The position numbers and the translations under genes are program-made. Of a DNA stretch of 64,000 bases, positions 52,846 through 61,959 are shown piece by piece (the first letter of the stretch is position 1; the number at the start of each line of letters is the position of its first letter). The stretch is taken from assembly GCA_937871505.1 (NCBI GenBank), contig CALMPF010000020.1, positions 57,151-121,150 of the forward strand, read 5' to 3'. Origin of the DNA: an uncultured Planctomycetia bacterium (lineage in GTDB: Bacteria > Planctomycetota > Phycisphaerae > Phycisphaerales > SM1A02). The notes beneath the pieces are model-generated. The model worked only from the letters and a program-made list of their open reading frames with translations. It was not told where the DNA came from and did no database searches.

Positions 52846-53873
52846 GGTCTTCGTCGCTCGCGCTGGTCCTCCTTCTCGCGGGCTGCGACCGAGGCGGAGG
52901 CGATCGCGACGCCGGGCCATCCGCAGCCGTCGATCGGGCCGCGATCGAGGCGGCGCTGCGCAGCGCGCAGCGGCTCCTCGACGAACGGCGCGTCGACGAG
53001 GCGGTGCTCGTCGCGGGAACGCTCGCATCCCGAGCCCCGGACTCCTGGGAGGCGGCGGAGCTGCATGCCCGCACGCTCGTCGCCTCGTCGTTCGAACTCG
53101 CCGGGCGCGGGCGCGAGGCGGAGTCCTCGCAGCGGCACGCGCTGGCCGCAGCGGAGTACCGCCGCGCCGCGGAACTCGCGCAGTGCGCCGCGATCTGGCA
53201 CGCCGCGGGGATCGCGGCGGCGGTCGCCGGGGAACGCGGCGCTGCGATCGAGTCGTTCCGCCGCGCCGCGGCGGCCGATCCCGAGTCGGCGCAGGCGCCG
53301 ATCTACGAGGCGCAGGTCCATCTCGGCGCAGGCGATCTCGACGCTGCCGAGGAGGCGTTGCGCCGCGCGGCGGCGCTCCAGCCCGAGGAGCCCTTCGTGC
53401 TCGCGACCCAGGCCGAACTGGCGCGCGCGCGCGGCGACATGGAGCGGGCCTTCAGCCTGATCCGCGCCGCGCGGCGACGCGGCGGAGCGGAACTCTCGTT
53501 CCGGGTCGTCGAGGCGCGCTTCCTCCGGCAGTCGCAGCGTCCGCGCGAGGCGATCGAGCTGCTCGCCGCGCTCGGCCCGGCGGTGATCGAGCACGAATCC
53601 GCGACCGATGAGCTCGCGCACTCGTGGATCGCGCTCGGCGAGCCGCGCCGCGCGGCGGAGCTGTGGGGGGCGTTCCAGCTCGCTCACCCGCCGCGCTGGC
53701 GGAGCGGGCTGCGCGCCGCGGAGGCGTGGATCGCCGCGGGAGATGCCGTCCGCGCCGATCTCGCCCTGCGCGAGGTCGAGCTGCGCGTCGGAGCGCATCC
53801 GGAGGCGGTCGCGCTGCGCGAGCGGCTTGTCGGGGCGGCGCCGACGGGGGCGGATCCCCGCGACGCGCGGTAG
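52833..53873 (+). CDS. TPR lipoprotein
   Basis: 346 residues from ATG 52833, preceded by a GGGGGA Shine-Dalgarno-like run. Signal with lipobox LVLLLAGC (Cys about residue 18). The mature protein is a run of TPR-like helix pairs (for example AAIWHAAGIAAAVAGERGAAIESFRRAAAADPESAQ and IYEAQVHLGAGDLDAAEEALRRAAALQPEEP). Likely a periplasmic or outer-membrane scaffold; partner unknown. The start lies inside the SDR gene, so it is co-transcribed. Confidence 0.85.
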   Translation: MAVLRSSSLALVLLLAGCDRGGGDRDAGPSAAVDRAAIEAALRSAQRLLDERRVDEAVLVAGTLASRAPDSWEAAELHARTLVASSFELAGRGREAESSQRHALAAAEYRRAAELAQCAAIWHAAGIAAAVAGERGAAIESFRRAAAADPESAQAPIYEAQVHLGAGDLDAAEEALRRAAALQPEEPFVLATQAELARARGDMERAFSLIRAARRRGGAELSFRVVEARFLRQSQRPREAIELLAALGPAVIEHESATDELAHSWIALGEPRRAAELWGAFQLAHPPRWRSGLRAAEAWIAAGDAVRADLALREVELRVGAHPEAVALRERLVGAAPTGADPRDAR

Positions 53874-54068
53874 CCGGGTTCGCAGCCGGGGTGCCCGCAG
53901 GGGCGCAGGGCGCCGGTCGAGCCCCGGGACGTCCGGCGCGTCGCCGGAGCGCACCCGGTCCGCGTCCGGTGCGCGGAGCGGCGTTCGCGCGCGGAACGAC
54001 GAGCGCGCGCGATCGGGGGCGTCGTCATCCGCTCGCCCTTCTCCAGTCGTCCGCGAAGCGTTCGCCGG

Positions 54069-54074
54069 TACCAT
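54069..54074 (+). promoter_or_regulatory. -10 box TACCAT, leaderless valS
   Basis: Ten bases before ATG 54085. Separates valS from the upstream operon. Confidence 0.5.
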
Positions 54075-54084
54075 CGCCCCTTCC

Positions 54085-57000
54085 ATGGCCAGCACGCCGC
54101 CCAGCACGTCGCCGGATTCACCTCGGGCCGCCCCCGCGTCGGCGACGCCGGGGTTCGAGCTCGCCAAGGCGTACGCCCCCGCCGATGCCGAGCCGGCCGT
54201 CCGTCGGCGCTGGGAGGAGGCGCGGGCGTTCCACGTCGATCCGACCGCGGATGGCCCTCCCTTCTGCATCCTGATCCCCCCGCCGAACGTGACGGCGGCG
54301 CTGCACCTCGGGCACGCCTTCAACAACACGCTCCAGGACATCCTCGTGCGCGTGCATCGCATGCGCGGCGATCGCACGCTCTGGATGCCGGGAACCGATC
54401 ACGCCGGGATCGCCACTCAGACGGTCGTCGAGAAACGGCTTCTCCAGGAGGGGAAGCGCCGGACCGACTTCTCGCGCGAGGCGTTCGTCGCCAGGGTCCA
54501 GGAGTGGAAGGACGAGTACGAGGCGACGATCCTCGGACAGCTCGCCCTGATGGGCTGCTCCTGCGATTTCGAGCGCACGCGCTTCACCATGGACGGGCCG
54601 TGCTCGGTCGCGGTCCGCGAGGCGTTCTTCCGTCTCTTTCGCGACGGACTGATCTACCGCGGCAAGCGCCTGGTCAACTGGGACCCGGTCTCGCAGACCG
54701 CCCTCGCGGACGACGAGGTCGAGATGGAGGAGCTCGACGGTGCGATGCACTTCCTCCGCTATCCCCTCGTCGGCGACCCGCTGCCCGATGGAACCGACTG
54801 CGTCGTCGTCGCCACCACGCGTCCTGAGACGATGCTCGGCGACACCGCCGTGGCGGTGAACCCGCGCGATCCCCGCGCCGCCGCGCTGCGCGGCCGCAGC
54901 GTGCGGCTCCCGATCGTCGAGCGCGTCGTCCCGATCATCGAGGACGACCACGTGGTGATGCCGGTCGAGTTCGGCGGCGATCCCGCGGATCCGAAGGCGC
55001 AGATGGCCACCGGGTTCCTCAAGGTGACTCCCGCCCATGATCCCAACGACTGGGAGATCGGGCAGCGTCACGGACTCCCCGTGATCAACGTCCTGGCGCC
55101 GGATGCGACGATCTCGATCGAGCACGGATGGGGCGCCGAGGACGCCGCATCGGCGGCGGCGGCGGGCGTTCGGCACTTCATCGGGCTCCCGCGCGAAGCC
55201 GCTCGGGAGCGGGTGGTGAAGTGGTTCCGCGACGAGAAGCTGGGAGGCAGGCCCCTCCTCGAGGGAATCAGGCCCTGGCGTCATGCGGTCGGCCACTCCT
55301 ATCGCTCGCATGTGCCGATCGAGCCCTGGCTGAGCGACCAGTGGTACGTCCGCGTGACCGACGACCGGCTGCGCGGCGCGGCGCTGCGGGCGATGGCGCC
55401 GGAGCAGTACGACCCGGATCTGAGCGGACCTGTCGCCGAGCGCGAAGCTGCGACGTCGCGCGCGAAGGTGGAGGCCGCTGCGACGCCGGCGCAGGCAGCG
55501 ACCCCCCGCGGCGACGGCGAGCTGCGCATCCATCCCGCCCGCTACGCGAAGAGCTTCCAGCTCTGGCATGAGAACCTCCGCGACTGGTGCATCTCGCGGC
55601 AGCTCTGGTGGGGCCATCGGATTCCGGTCTGGGCGGGCCCGCTCGACCGGGTCGAACCCGAATGGCAGCGCCGAGTCGACGCGGCTGCGATGGCCGCGGA
55701 GTTCACCGAGATCATCCGACAGCGCTTCGGCGAGGAGAGGGCGGTGGTCCTGCGGGTCGCGGACCCGACGCTCCAGCAGGCGTCGCTCTCCGGGGCTGCG
55801 CAGCCGCGGGCTTCGGGATACGTCTGCGTCCGCCGCGCCGACGACCGCGATCTGATCGAGTGGCTCGAGTCCCGCGGCTTCGAGCAGGATCCTGACGTGC
55901 TGGACACGTGGTTCTCCAGCGCCCTCTGGCCGCTTTCGACGCTCGGGTGGCCGGATGCGTCGGAGTTCCCCGACGCCTTCCCCGAGGGCGGTCGGCTGCT
56001 GGAGAGCTTCAACCCGTCGAGCGTCCTCTTCACCGCCCGCGAGATCCTCACGCTCTGGGTCTCGCGGATGGTGATGTTCAACCGCCACTTCCGCGGCGGC
56101 GCGCTCCCCTTCACCGACGTCTTCGTCCACGCCGTCATCCAGGACGGCTTCGGCCAGAAGATGAGCAAGTCCCTCGCCAACGGGATCGACCCGCGCGACG
56201 TGATCGCCACCCACGGCGCCGATGCGATGCGCTTCGTGATGGCGCAGCTCTCGACCGCGGCCCAGGACGTGCGCCTTCCGGTGGACATGATCGATCCGCA
56301 CTCCGGGGAGACCTTCACCCCCGCGACGATCGTCGACGCGGCCGGGCACGTCGTCGCGGCGCCGATCCAGGTCTCGCCGAAGGACCCCGCGCTGCGCATG
56401 GCGAGCGCCTACGGCGTGGCGACCGGCCAGGTCCGGCCTTCGGCCGAGCTGCCGTTGGCGCTGAACACCTCGGCCCGCTTCGACGCCGGACGCAACTTCT
56501 GCAACAAGCTCTGGAACGCGACCCGCTTCGCCCTGGGCTGCCTCGTCGAGGATGGCGCGGAAGGGGACATCGAGGCCGTGCCGAAGCGGCTGGTCGACCG
56601 CTGGATCGTCTCGCGGCTGCACCGGACGCTTCACGCCGTCGAGGATGCCGCCGACGCCTACCAGTTCTCGACGATGGCGGAGGCGCTCTACGACTTCACC
56701 TGGCGCGAGCTCTGCGACTGGTATCTCGAAGCGGCGAAGCCGACGATCCGCACCGACCCGGCGCAGCGGCAGGTGCTCCGCAGCGTCCTCGATGCGACGC
56801 TGCGACTGCTGCATCCGGTGATCCCCTTCGTCACGGAGACGCTCTGGCCGAGCCTCCAGCACTCGGGCAGCGCCGGTCTCGCCGGCGTGAAGCTCCCTCC
56901 CTCGCCGCTCCTGGCGACCGCCGCATGGCCGGACATCGCCTGCCGCGTCGACGACGACGCCGCATGCCGCGAGTTCACCCGCGTGCAGGAGCTGGTCTCC

Positions 57001-57567
57001 GCCATCCGCAACCTGCGCGGCGAACGCCAGGTTCCGCCGAAGCGGCGCATCGTGCTCCACGCTCCCGACGACGTCCTCGCCCTGATCGCAGCCGCCGAGG
57101 GCGTCGTCGAGACCCTCGCCGGTCTGGAGCGGGTGGAGCGGCACGGGCGGGGGGGCGATGGCGATCGCGCCGGCACGGGCGACGTCGCCCGCGGTGCGGC
57201 TCCTGGCGCTGATGCTGGGGCGACCGTCGGCGCTCGTGTCGGCGCTGTCCCCGGCACCGGTATCGGCGCTGGCGACCCCGGCGCGGCCCGTACCCCATCA
57301 CCGACGGCGGTCCCGTTCCCCTTCGAAGGGCGCGAGCTCTTCGTCGACGGCCTCGTCGATCTGCTCGACGCCGACTCGGAGCGCAAGCGCCTCGACAAGC
57401 TCATCGACGACCTCCGCAGACGGATCGCCGGCTTCCGCGGCAAGCTCGAGAACGCCGGCTACGTCGCCAAGGCCCCTGCCTCGGTCGTCGAGGAGACGCG
57501 CAGCCGGATGACCGCCACCGAATCCGAGCTTGCAGCGGCGGAGAGGGCGCGGGGTGCGCTGGGATGA
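54085..57567 (+). CDS. valS: Valyl-tRNA synthetase
   Basis: 1160 residues, longer than the usual 880-950. Class I motifs HLGH (74-77) and KMSKS (692-696) are intact, as are the editing domain with TTRPETMLGDTAVAVNP and a C-terminal coiled coil (DSERKRLDKLIDDLRRRIAGFRGKLENAGYVAKAP). Extra length comes from a 25-residue Ala-rich insert near 455-480, about 60 extra residues after the KMSKS helix (VRLPVDMIDPHSGETFTP to ASAYGVATGQ), and a Gly/Ala-rich repeat insert at about 1020-1074 just before the coiled coil. Leaderless box geometry; no Shine-Dalgarno. Confidence 0.97.
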   Translation: MASTPPSTSPDSPRAAPASATPGFELAKAYAPADAEPAVRRRWEEARAFHVDPTADGPPFCILIPPPNVTAALHLGHAFNNTLQDILVRVHRMRGDRTLWMPGTDHAGIATQTVVEKRLLQEGKRRTDFSREAFVARVQEWKDEYEATILGQLALMGCSCDFERTRFTMDGPCSVAVREAFFRLFRDGLIYRGKRLVNWDPVSQTALADDEVEMEELDGAMHFLRYPLVGDPLPDGTDCVVVATTRPETMLGDTAVAVNPRDPRAAALRGRSVRLPIVERVVPIIEDDHVVMPVEFGGDPADPKAQMATGFLKVTPAHDPNDWEIGQRHGLPVINVLAPDATISIEHGWGAEDAASAAAAGVRHFIGLPREAARERVVKWFRDEKLGGRPLLEGIRPWRHAVGHSYRSHVPIEPWLSDQWYVRVTDDRLRGAALRAMAPEQYDPDLSGPVAEREAATSRAKVEAAATPAQAATPRGDGELRIHPARYAKSFQLWHENLRDWCISRQLWWGHRIPVWAGPLDRVEPEWQRRVDAAAMAAEFTEIIRQRFGEERAVVLRVADPTLQQASLSGAAQPRASGYVCVRRADDRDLIEWLESRGFEQDPDVLDTWFSSALWPLSTLGWPDASEFPDAFPEGGRLLESFNPSSVLFTAREILTLWVSRMVMFNRHFRGGALPFTDVFVHAVIQDGFGQKMSKSLANGIDPRDVIATHGADAMRFVMAQLSTAAQDVRLPVDMIDPHSGETFTPATIVDAAGHVVAAPIQVSPKDPALRMASAYGVATGQVRPSAELPLALNTSARFDAGRNFCNKLWNATRFALGCLVEDGAEGDIEAVPKRLVDRWIVSRLHRTLHAVEDAADAYQFSTMAEALYDFTWRELCDWYLEAAKPTIRTDPAQRQVLRSVLDATLRLLHPVIPFVTETLWPSLQHSGSAGLAGVKLPPSPLLATAAWPDIACRVDDDAACREFTRVQELVSAIRNLRGERQVPPKRRIVLHAPDDVLALIAAAEGVVETLAGLERVERHGRGGDGDRAGTGDVARGAAPGADAGATVGARVGAVPGTGIGAGDPGAARTPSPTAVPFPFEGRELFVDGLVDLLDADSERKRLDKLIDDLRRRIAGFRGKLENAGYVAKAPASVVEETRSRMTATESELAAAERARGALG
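57144..57306. repeat. In-frame low-complexity insert in valS
   Basis: Repeated GGCGCTGATGCTGG/GTCGGCGCT-type units encoding GADAGATVGARVGAVPG-like sequence between the anticodon-binding and coiled-coil domains. Confidence 0.6.
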
Positions 57568-57829
57568 CCGGCGGAGCTGCGAGAGGAGCCGCTGGCCTGA
57601 TCCCGCGGCGACATGCGGGGCGCCGCACGCCTCGTCGACCCAGGAGACCGCGCTCGTGAACCCATTCGTCGTCGCTTGCCTGCTCTCGCTGAACGCCGCT
57701 TCCGGCCGTCGCCGCAGAAGCCGAGGTGGCGCTGTGGTTTCAGGCACCGCCCGGTCTTCGGGCGCGGGAGTGCTCAACGGCGATCGCGTCGGCGGGTGAG
57801 GAGGGGGGCAGGACGCCCGGCCGCTGATT

Positions 57830-57850
57830 GAATCCTGACACCTTTTCCTG
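57830..57850 (-). repeat. Short motif GGTGTCAGGATTC with T/A-rich flank
   Basis: Minus strand reads GGAAAAGGTGTCAGGATTC just downstream of cls. It resembles motifs I recall near REP-associated tyrosine transposases in other genomes, but only one copy and no such transposase are present here. Confidence 0.25.
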
Positions 57851-57851
57851 C

Positions 57852-59324
57852 CTACAGCAGCGGTCCCATCAGTCCCGCGGCGTTCTGGGCGAGGCGGGCC
57901 GGCCAGGAGCGGTCGCGCCAGCGCGACGGGTCGACGCGGGTGGAGGACTCCATGTAGCCGGTCTGGAGGAACCGGAGCTGGCTTGAGAAGTCGTCGTCGT
58001 AGACCACGAGGCCGGTCTCGAAGTTCAGCTCGAAGCTGCGGCGGTCGAGGTTGGCCGAGGAGATCAGGCAGATGTGCCGGTCGACCACCAGCGTCTTGGC
58101 GTGAAGCAGGCCGCCGTTGAACTCGCGGATCTCCACCCCGGAATCGAGCAGCGGTTCGTAGAAGCCGCGGCTGGCCAGCGCCACGAGCCTGGAGTCGTTG
58201 CGCCGCGGCACGACGAGGTGGACCTTGACGCCGCGCCGCGCCGTGGCGCAGAGCGTCAGCAGCGTCGCTTCGTCGGGGACGAAGTAGGGCGTCGTCAGGA
58301 CCAGCTCCTCGCGGGCGAGCTGGACCATCGCCTGGATCAGAAGGCGCATCGCCGCCCGCGACGAGCCGGGGCCGGTCCCGAGGAACTGGGCCGTGCAGCC
58401 GTGATCGAGCGGGTCGGGGACGTGTCGCAGGACCGCCTCGACCGACTCGCTGCTGTCGAGGAACCAGTCTTCGACGAAGAGCGTCTGGAGGTCGTGGACG
58501 ACCGGACCCTGGATGCGGACCATGCAGTCGACCCACGGCGCGTAGTGAGCCTTGGGCGCGAACTCGGCGTTGGCGATGTTCTGGCTTCCCGTCCAGCCGA
58601 TGCGTCCGTCGATGACGGCGATCTTGCGGTGATTGCGCAGGTCGATCCGCTGGAGCAGCATCCGCGGCAGGCTCGCCGGCAGCGCTCCGGCGACGGCGAC
58701 TCCCTCCGCCGCGATCTGGCGGCGGAGCGGGCTCCTCAGAAAGTCGCGGCTCCCGACGTCGTCGACGAGGAGCCGGGCCTTGACGCCGCGCATCGCCGCG
58801 CGGGCGAGCGCCTCGCCGACGCGGCGCCCCGAGTCGTCGTCGAGGTAGATGTAGAAGAGCATGTGGCAGTGCTCCTGCGCCGCGTCGATGTCCTCGACGA
58901 GCCGCTGGATCACGACGTCGGTGTCGCCGAAGAGCTCGAGGCGGTTGCCTGCGAGCGGCACGTTGCCACCGACGGACTCCGCCAGCAGCGCGAGCTGCTC
59001 CTCATGGACCCCGAGCTTGTGCGCCCGCGCGGCGGGCGAGTGCGGCAGGCGCACCTCGGGCCGCTCGACGCGGGCGACGATCTCCGCGTGCCGCGCCACG
59101 CGCGAGCGCCCCAGCCTCGTCTCGCCGACGAGCAGGTAGATGATCGTCCCGACGATGGGGATCGAGACGACCAGCACCAGCCACGCGAGGGAGACGCTCG
59201 GCTCGCTGCGGCGCCGCAGCAGCACCACGATCGCCATCGTGATGCGGATCACCCAGTCCGCGATGAGCAGGTAGGGGATCGTCCAGGTCGACGAGGCCGC
59301 GGCGGCGAGTTCGGCGACCGGCAT
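57852..59324 (-). CDS. cls: Cardiolipin synthase (PLD family)
   Basis: 490 residues. Joins two phosphatidylglycerols (or PG with another lipid) to cardiolipin. Two N-terminal transmembrane helices (about 15-38 and 44-66), then two phospholipase D domains with HKD motifs: NHRKIAVIDGRIGWTGSQN and LHAKTLVVDRHICLISSANLDRRS. Length matches ClsA. Starts six bases after the greA stop and is probably co-transcribed with it. pssA and cls both being in the window gives two steps of anionic phospholipid synthesis. Confidence 0.94.
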   Translation of the reverse strand: MPVAELAAAASSTWTIPYLLIADWVIRITMAIVVLLRRRSEPSVSLAWLVLVVSIPIVGTIIYLLVGETRLGRSRVARHAEIVARVERPEVRLPHSPAARAHKLGVHEEQLALLAESVGGNVPLAGNRLELFGDTDVVIQRLVEDIDAAQEHCHMLFYIYLDDDSGRRVGEALARAAMRGVKARLLVDDVGSRDFLRSPLRRQIAAEGVAVAGALPASLPRMLLQRIDLRNHRKIAVIDGRIGWTGSQNIANAEFAPKAHYAPWVDCMVRIQGPVVHDLQTLFVEDWFLDSSESVEAVLRHVPDPLDHGCTAQFLGTGPGSSRAAMRLLIQAMVQLAREELVLTTPYFVPDEATLLTLCATARRGVKVHLVVPRRNDSRLVALASRGFYEPLLDSGVEIREFNGGLLHAKTLVVDRHICLISSANLDRRSFELNFETGLVVYDDDFSSQLRFLQTGYMESSTRVDPSRWRDRSWPARLAQNAAGLMGPLL

Positions 59325-59330
59325 GGGGCC

Positions 59331-59798
59331 TCAGGTGACGATCTCGACGATCGTGTAGCGCTTCTCGCCGCGCGGCAGGGTCACGATCACCGACTGGCCC
59401 ACATGGGCCTTCATCAGGGCCATGCCCATCGGCGAGCTGGTCGTCACCTCGATCCAGTCCAGTGCGAAGTTTCCGGTCGCCTCGCCGACGAGGCGGTAGA
59501 GGTCCTCGTCGCCCGTGCCCTCCTCGCGCAGCCGGACCACGGCGCCGACGAAGACCATGCCCTCCGGCATCTCGGTCGCGTGCGCGACCTGCGCGGTCGC
59601 GAGACGCTGCTCGAGCTCGCGGATCTTGGCCTCGTTGTGCCCCTGGTCCTCGCGGGCGGCGTGGTACTCGGCGTTCTCGCGAAGGTCGCCGAGCGCGCGG
59701 GCCTCGGCGATCCGCTCGGTGATGAGCTTGCGCCGCGCAATCAGCTCGGCGAGCTGCTCCTCGAGCTTCGACTTTTCCTCCGCGGTGATGAAGTTCAT
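59331..59798 (-). CDS. greA: Transcription elongation factor GreA
   Basis: 155 residues; AAGGA six bases before the ATG fixes the start (the frame extends to 59852). N-terminal antiparallel coiled coil with [18 protein letters not shown], whose tip acidic residues enter the RNA polymerase secondary channel to trigger cleavage of backtracked RNA; C-terminal FKBP-like domain with [20 protein letters not shown]. Operon with cls downstream. Confidence 0.95.
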   Translation of the reverse strand: MNFITAEEKSKLEEQLAELIARRKLITERIAEARALGDLRENAEYHAAREDQGHNEAKIRELEQRLATAQVAHATEMPEGMVFVGAVVRLREEGTGDEDLYRLVGEATGNFALDWIEVTTSSPMGMALMKAHVGQSVIVTLPRGEKRYTIVEIVT

Positions 59799-59911
59799 CG
59801 TGAGTCCTTCCGTCGCGCGTCGCGTGCGGTGCCGAGTCCGGCGGGCACGCACCTGGCCGTCTCCGAGCGTCGGGAAGTCCCTTCGGTTTCGATGGACGCT
59901 GCGGCAAAGCG

Positions 59912-59933
59912 CCGCCCCCTACGCAGGGGGCGG
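59912..59933 (-). terminator. Terminator hairpin after membrane protein gene
   Basis: Perfect 9 bp stem CCGCCCCCT/AGGGGGCGG with a 4-base loop; on minus it is followed by CGCTTTGCC. About 46 bases past the stop at 59979 and upstream of greA. Confidence 0.6.
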
Positions 59934-59978
59934 TGAACTCGGTGACGGGCAGTGGGGACCGGGTCGCGAGTGTCGGAA

Positions 59979-60776
59979 TCAGGATACGGGCACGGCGCGT
60001 CCATCGCCACCGCCGCCGGCTCCGCCCCGCCCTGCGGGTGACCCGCCCCGCGGGGGGGTGCTCGGAGGTCCGTCGTTCGCCCGCGGCCGACTTCGCCGCG
60101 CGTCGATGCGCCGGATCACCATCCAGGCGCCGATCCACGCGCCGATCGCGGCCGCGATCGGCGCCGCGAGGGCGGTGCGCTCGGCGCTGCTGAGCGGGCC
60201 CGCGCCGGGCTCCGCGAAGGCGTGCAGCGCGACGAAGGGACTCGATGCGAGCAGAGCGCTTCGGAGCGCGCCCTCCTCGGCCCCCGGACCCGCGCCCGCC
60301 GGCAGCGCCGTCGCGGCGAGCGGTCCGGCGAGGAGCAGCGCGAGCACGCACGCCATCCCGGCCGTCCGGTTCGATCCGGGGCGTGATGCCGTCGCGACGA
60401 CGGCGCCGACGGTGGTCGCCGAAGCCGCGAGGAGCAGGTCGACGGCGAGCAGCCGCTCCACAGACCACGGTGTGACGAGCCGCAGCGGCCAGAGCACGAG
60501 CTGCGCGAGCGCCGAGAGCGCCGCCAGGTCGATCGCCGCGCGCCGCAGCGACCACGAGCACGGGGGCTGACTCAGCCGCAGGAGCGGCCACCCGACGAGC
60601 GCGCCCAGCGCGAGGGCCTGGAGCATCATCCGGACTCCCGGCGCGTAGACGGTCGAGGAGGGCTGGATCGGGGAGATTCCCCCCATCGAGAGCTGCCACG
60701 CGCCGACCAGCCAGAACGACGCGAGGAAGATCAGGCCGCGCGGGAGCGTGGGGTGGTCACGTTCGACGCTGCGCAT
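59979..60776 (-). CDS. Integral membrane protein, unknown function
   Basis: 265 residues with about five or six hydrophobic helices (for example LIFLASFWLVGAWQLSMGG, MMLQALALGALVGWPLL, IDLAALSALAQLVLWPL, RLLAVDLLLAASATTVGAVVA, GMACVLALLLAGPLAATAL, APIAAAIGAWIGAWMVI) and a disordered Pro/Gly/Arg tail of about 40 residues. No transport or enzyme motif. TACGCT box eight bases upstream; a hairpin terminator follows. It lies between the ftsQ-like gene and greA on the same strand as both. Confidence 0.75.
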   Translation of the reverse strand: MRSVERDHPTLPRGLIFLASFWLVGAWQLSMGGISPIQPSSTVYAPGVRMMLQALALGALVGWPLLRLSQPPCSWSLRRAAIDLAALSALAQLVLWPLRLVTPWSVERLLAVDLLLAASATTVGAVVATASRPGSNRTAGMACVLALLLAGPLAATALPAGAGPGAEEGALRSALLASSPFVALHAFAEPGAGPLSSAERTALAAPIAAAIGAWIGAWMVIRRIDARRSRPRANDGPPSTPPRGGSPAGRGGAGGGGDGRAVPVS

Positions 60777-60784
60777 CGGTGTGG

Positions 60785-60790
60785 AGCGTA
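60785..60790 (-). promoter_or_regulatory. -10 box TACGCT, leaderless membrane protein gene
   Basis: Eight bases before ATG 60776. Confidence 0.5.
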
Positions 60791-60908
60791 TCCCGGCGGC
60801 CGCGGCGCACGGCACCGCAGGGGCGTGCGGGAAGCTCCGCTTCGCTTCCCGCTCTCGGCCGGAGCGCCGTGCGGCCGCGGCTGCCGCAACGGGAGGCATC
60901 CGCGCGAC

Positions 60909-61847
60909 TCAGCGGCGCGTCGTCGCGCCGTCGCGGAGCCGCATCATCGCGACGTCGCCGGCGATGTCGATCTCCCCCGCGAGTCCGCCGTCGATGTGGC
61001 CGAAGCGCCGGTGGTGGTGATCGAGGTACTCGATCTTCGTCCGCGCGGAGACCTCGGCGCTGCGCTCCTCACCCGGCGCTCGGCCCCAGAGGATCGACGT
61101 GCCGCGGTCGGTCAGCAGGCGGATCCGGCCGCTCGAACGATGCGCTCCGAGATCGACCAGCGCGACCTGCCGGGCCCACGGCTGGCGGTCGAGCAGCGCG
61201 AGCGTGGCGAGCGCCGCGGCCAGATCGGCGCCCTCCCATGCGCTGCCCGGGGTTCGCGGCGGGGCGCTCGCGACGCCTACGATGGTCCCGAAGCTCGGGG
61301 CGTCGCCGTGGGGCCACGACATCGGGAGCAGCCTCCCCTCGGCATCGACGAGATGATCGCGATCGCGGTAGCGGACGACCGCGACGGGAACGGAGAACCG
61401 CGCGACGACCTCGATCGCGCGGCGCCCGGTGCGACGGACCTGATGCACGCTCTCGAACCACCCGGTCCGCTCGAGCGCCTCGCGGGCCGCGATGAGATCC
61501 TCGCGAGCCAGCGGGTCCGGTCCGATGTGCTCGCCGACGAGCGCCTCCAGCGCGAGGAGCACGTGATCTGGCACCCACTCCGGCGGATCGCGGAAGATCG
61601 CCATGATCGGCGCCGGCTCGAGCGGCACGAAGCTGAAGGACGCCCGCTCGAGCGCGCCGGGATCGCGGCGTTCCGGGAGCGCCGCAGCGGACCGCAGCGC
61701 TGCGGGGGCCATGATCCACACGGCGACGATGGCCGCGAAGGCGCCCAGCCACATCGCGATCGCGGCGCCGCGGCGGAGGTTCACCCAGTCGACCGAGGGG
61801 AGCAGGCGGCTGAGACGTGCGGGCTGGGCAGTGCGTCGGGTGGCCAT
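60909..61847 (-). CDS. ftsQ: FtsQ/DivIB-like cell division protein
   Basis: 312 residues from ATG 61847. Short cytosolic N-terminus, one transmembrane helix at about 29-50 (AAIAMWLGAFAAIVAVWIMAP), then a periplasmic region: VPDHVLLALEALVGEHIG and a POTRA-like segment LIAAREALERTGWFESVHQVRRTGRRAIEVVARFSVPVAVVRYRDRDHLVDAEGRLL typical of FtsQ. Sequence similarity is low, so the call leans on the topology and on its place after murB and ddl. It would link divisome parts at the septum. Confidence 0.75.
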   Translation of the reverse strand: MATRRTAQPARLSRLLPSVDWVNLRRGAAIAMWLGAFAAIVAVWIMAPAALRSAAALPERRDPGALERASFSFVPLEPAPIMAIFRDPPEWVPDHVLLALEALVGEHIGPDPLAREDLIAAREALERTGWFESVHQVRRTGRRAIEVVARFSVPVAVVRYRDRDHLVDAEGRLLPMSWPHGDAPSFGTIVGVASAPPRTPGSAWEGADLAAALATLALLDRQPWARQVALVDLGAHRSSGRIRLLTDRGTSILWGRAPGEERSAEVSARTKIEYLDHHHRRFGHIDGGLAGEIDIAGDVAMMRLRDGATTRR

Positions 61848-61959
61848 GTTCGGGGCTCGGTCCTTGGTGGCGGTCGTTCGGCGTCGGGCGAGCGGATCGG
61901 GGCGCTCGGTCGGGGTGCGCCGGGCGCGGCGTGGAGCGTGCGGCGGGCGCGGCGGACGC

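Noticed and set aside
57605..57622. GCGGCG/CGCCGC hairpin after valS as terminator
   Set aside because: Only six pairs with a large loop and no U-tract; such matches are common by chance here.
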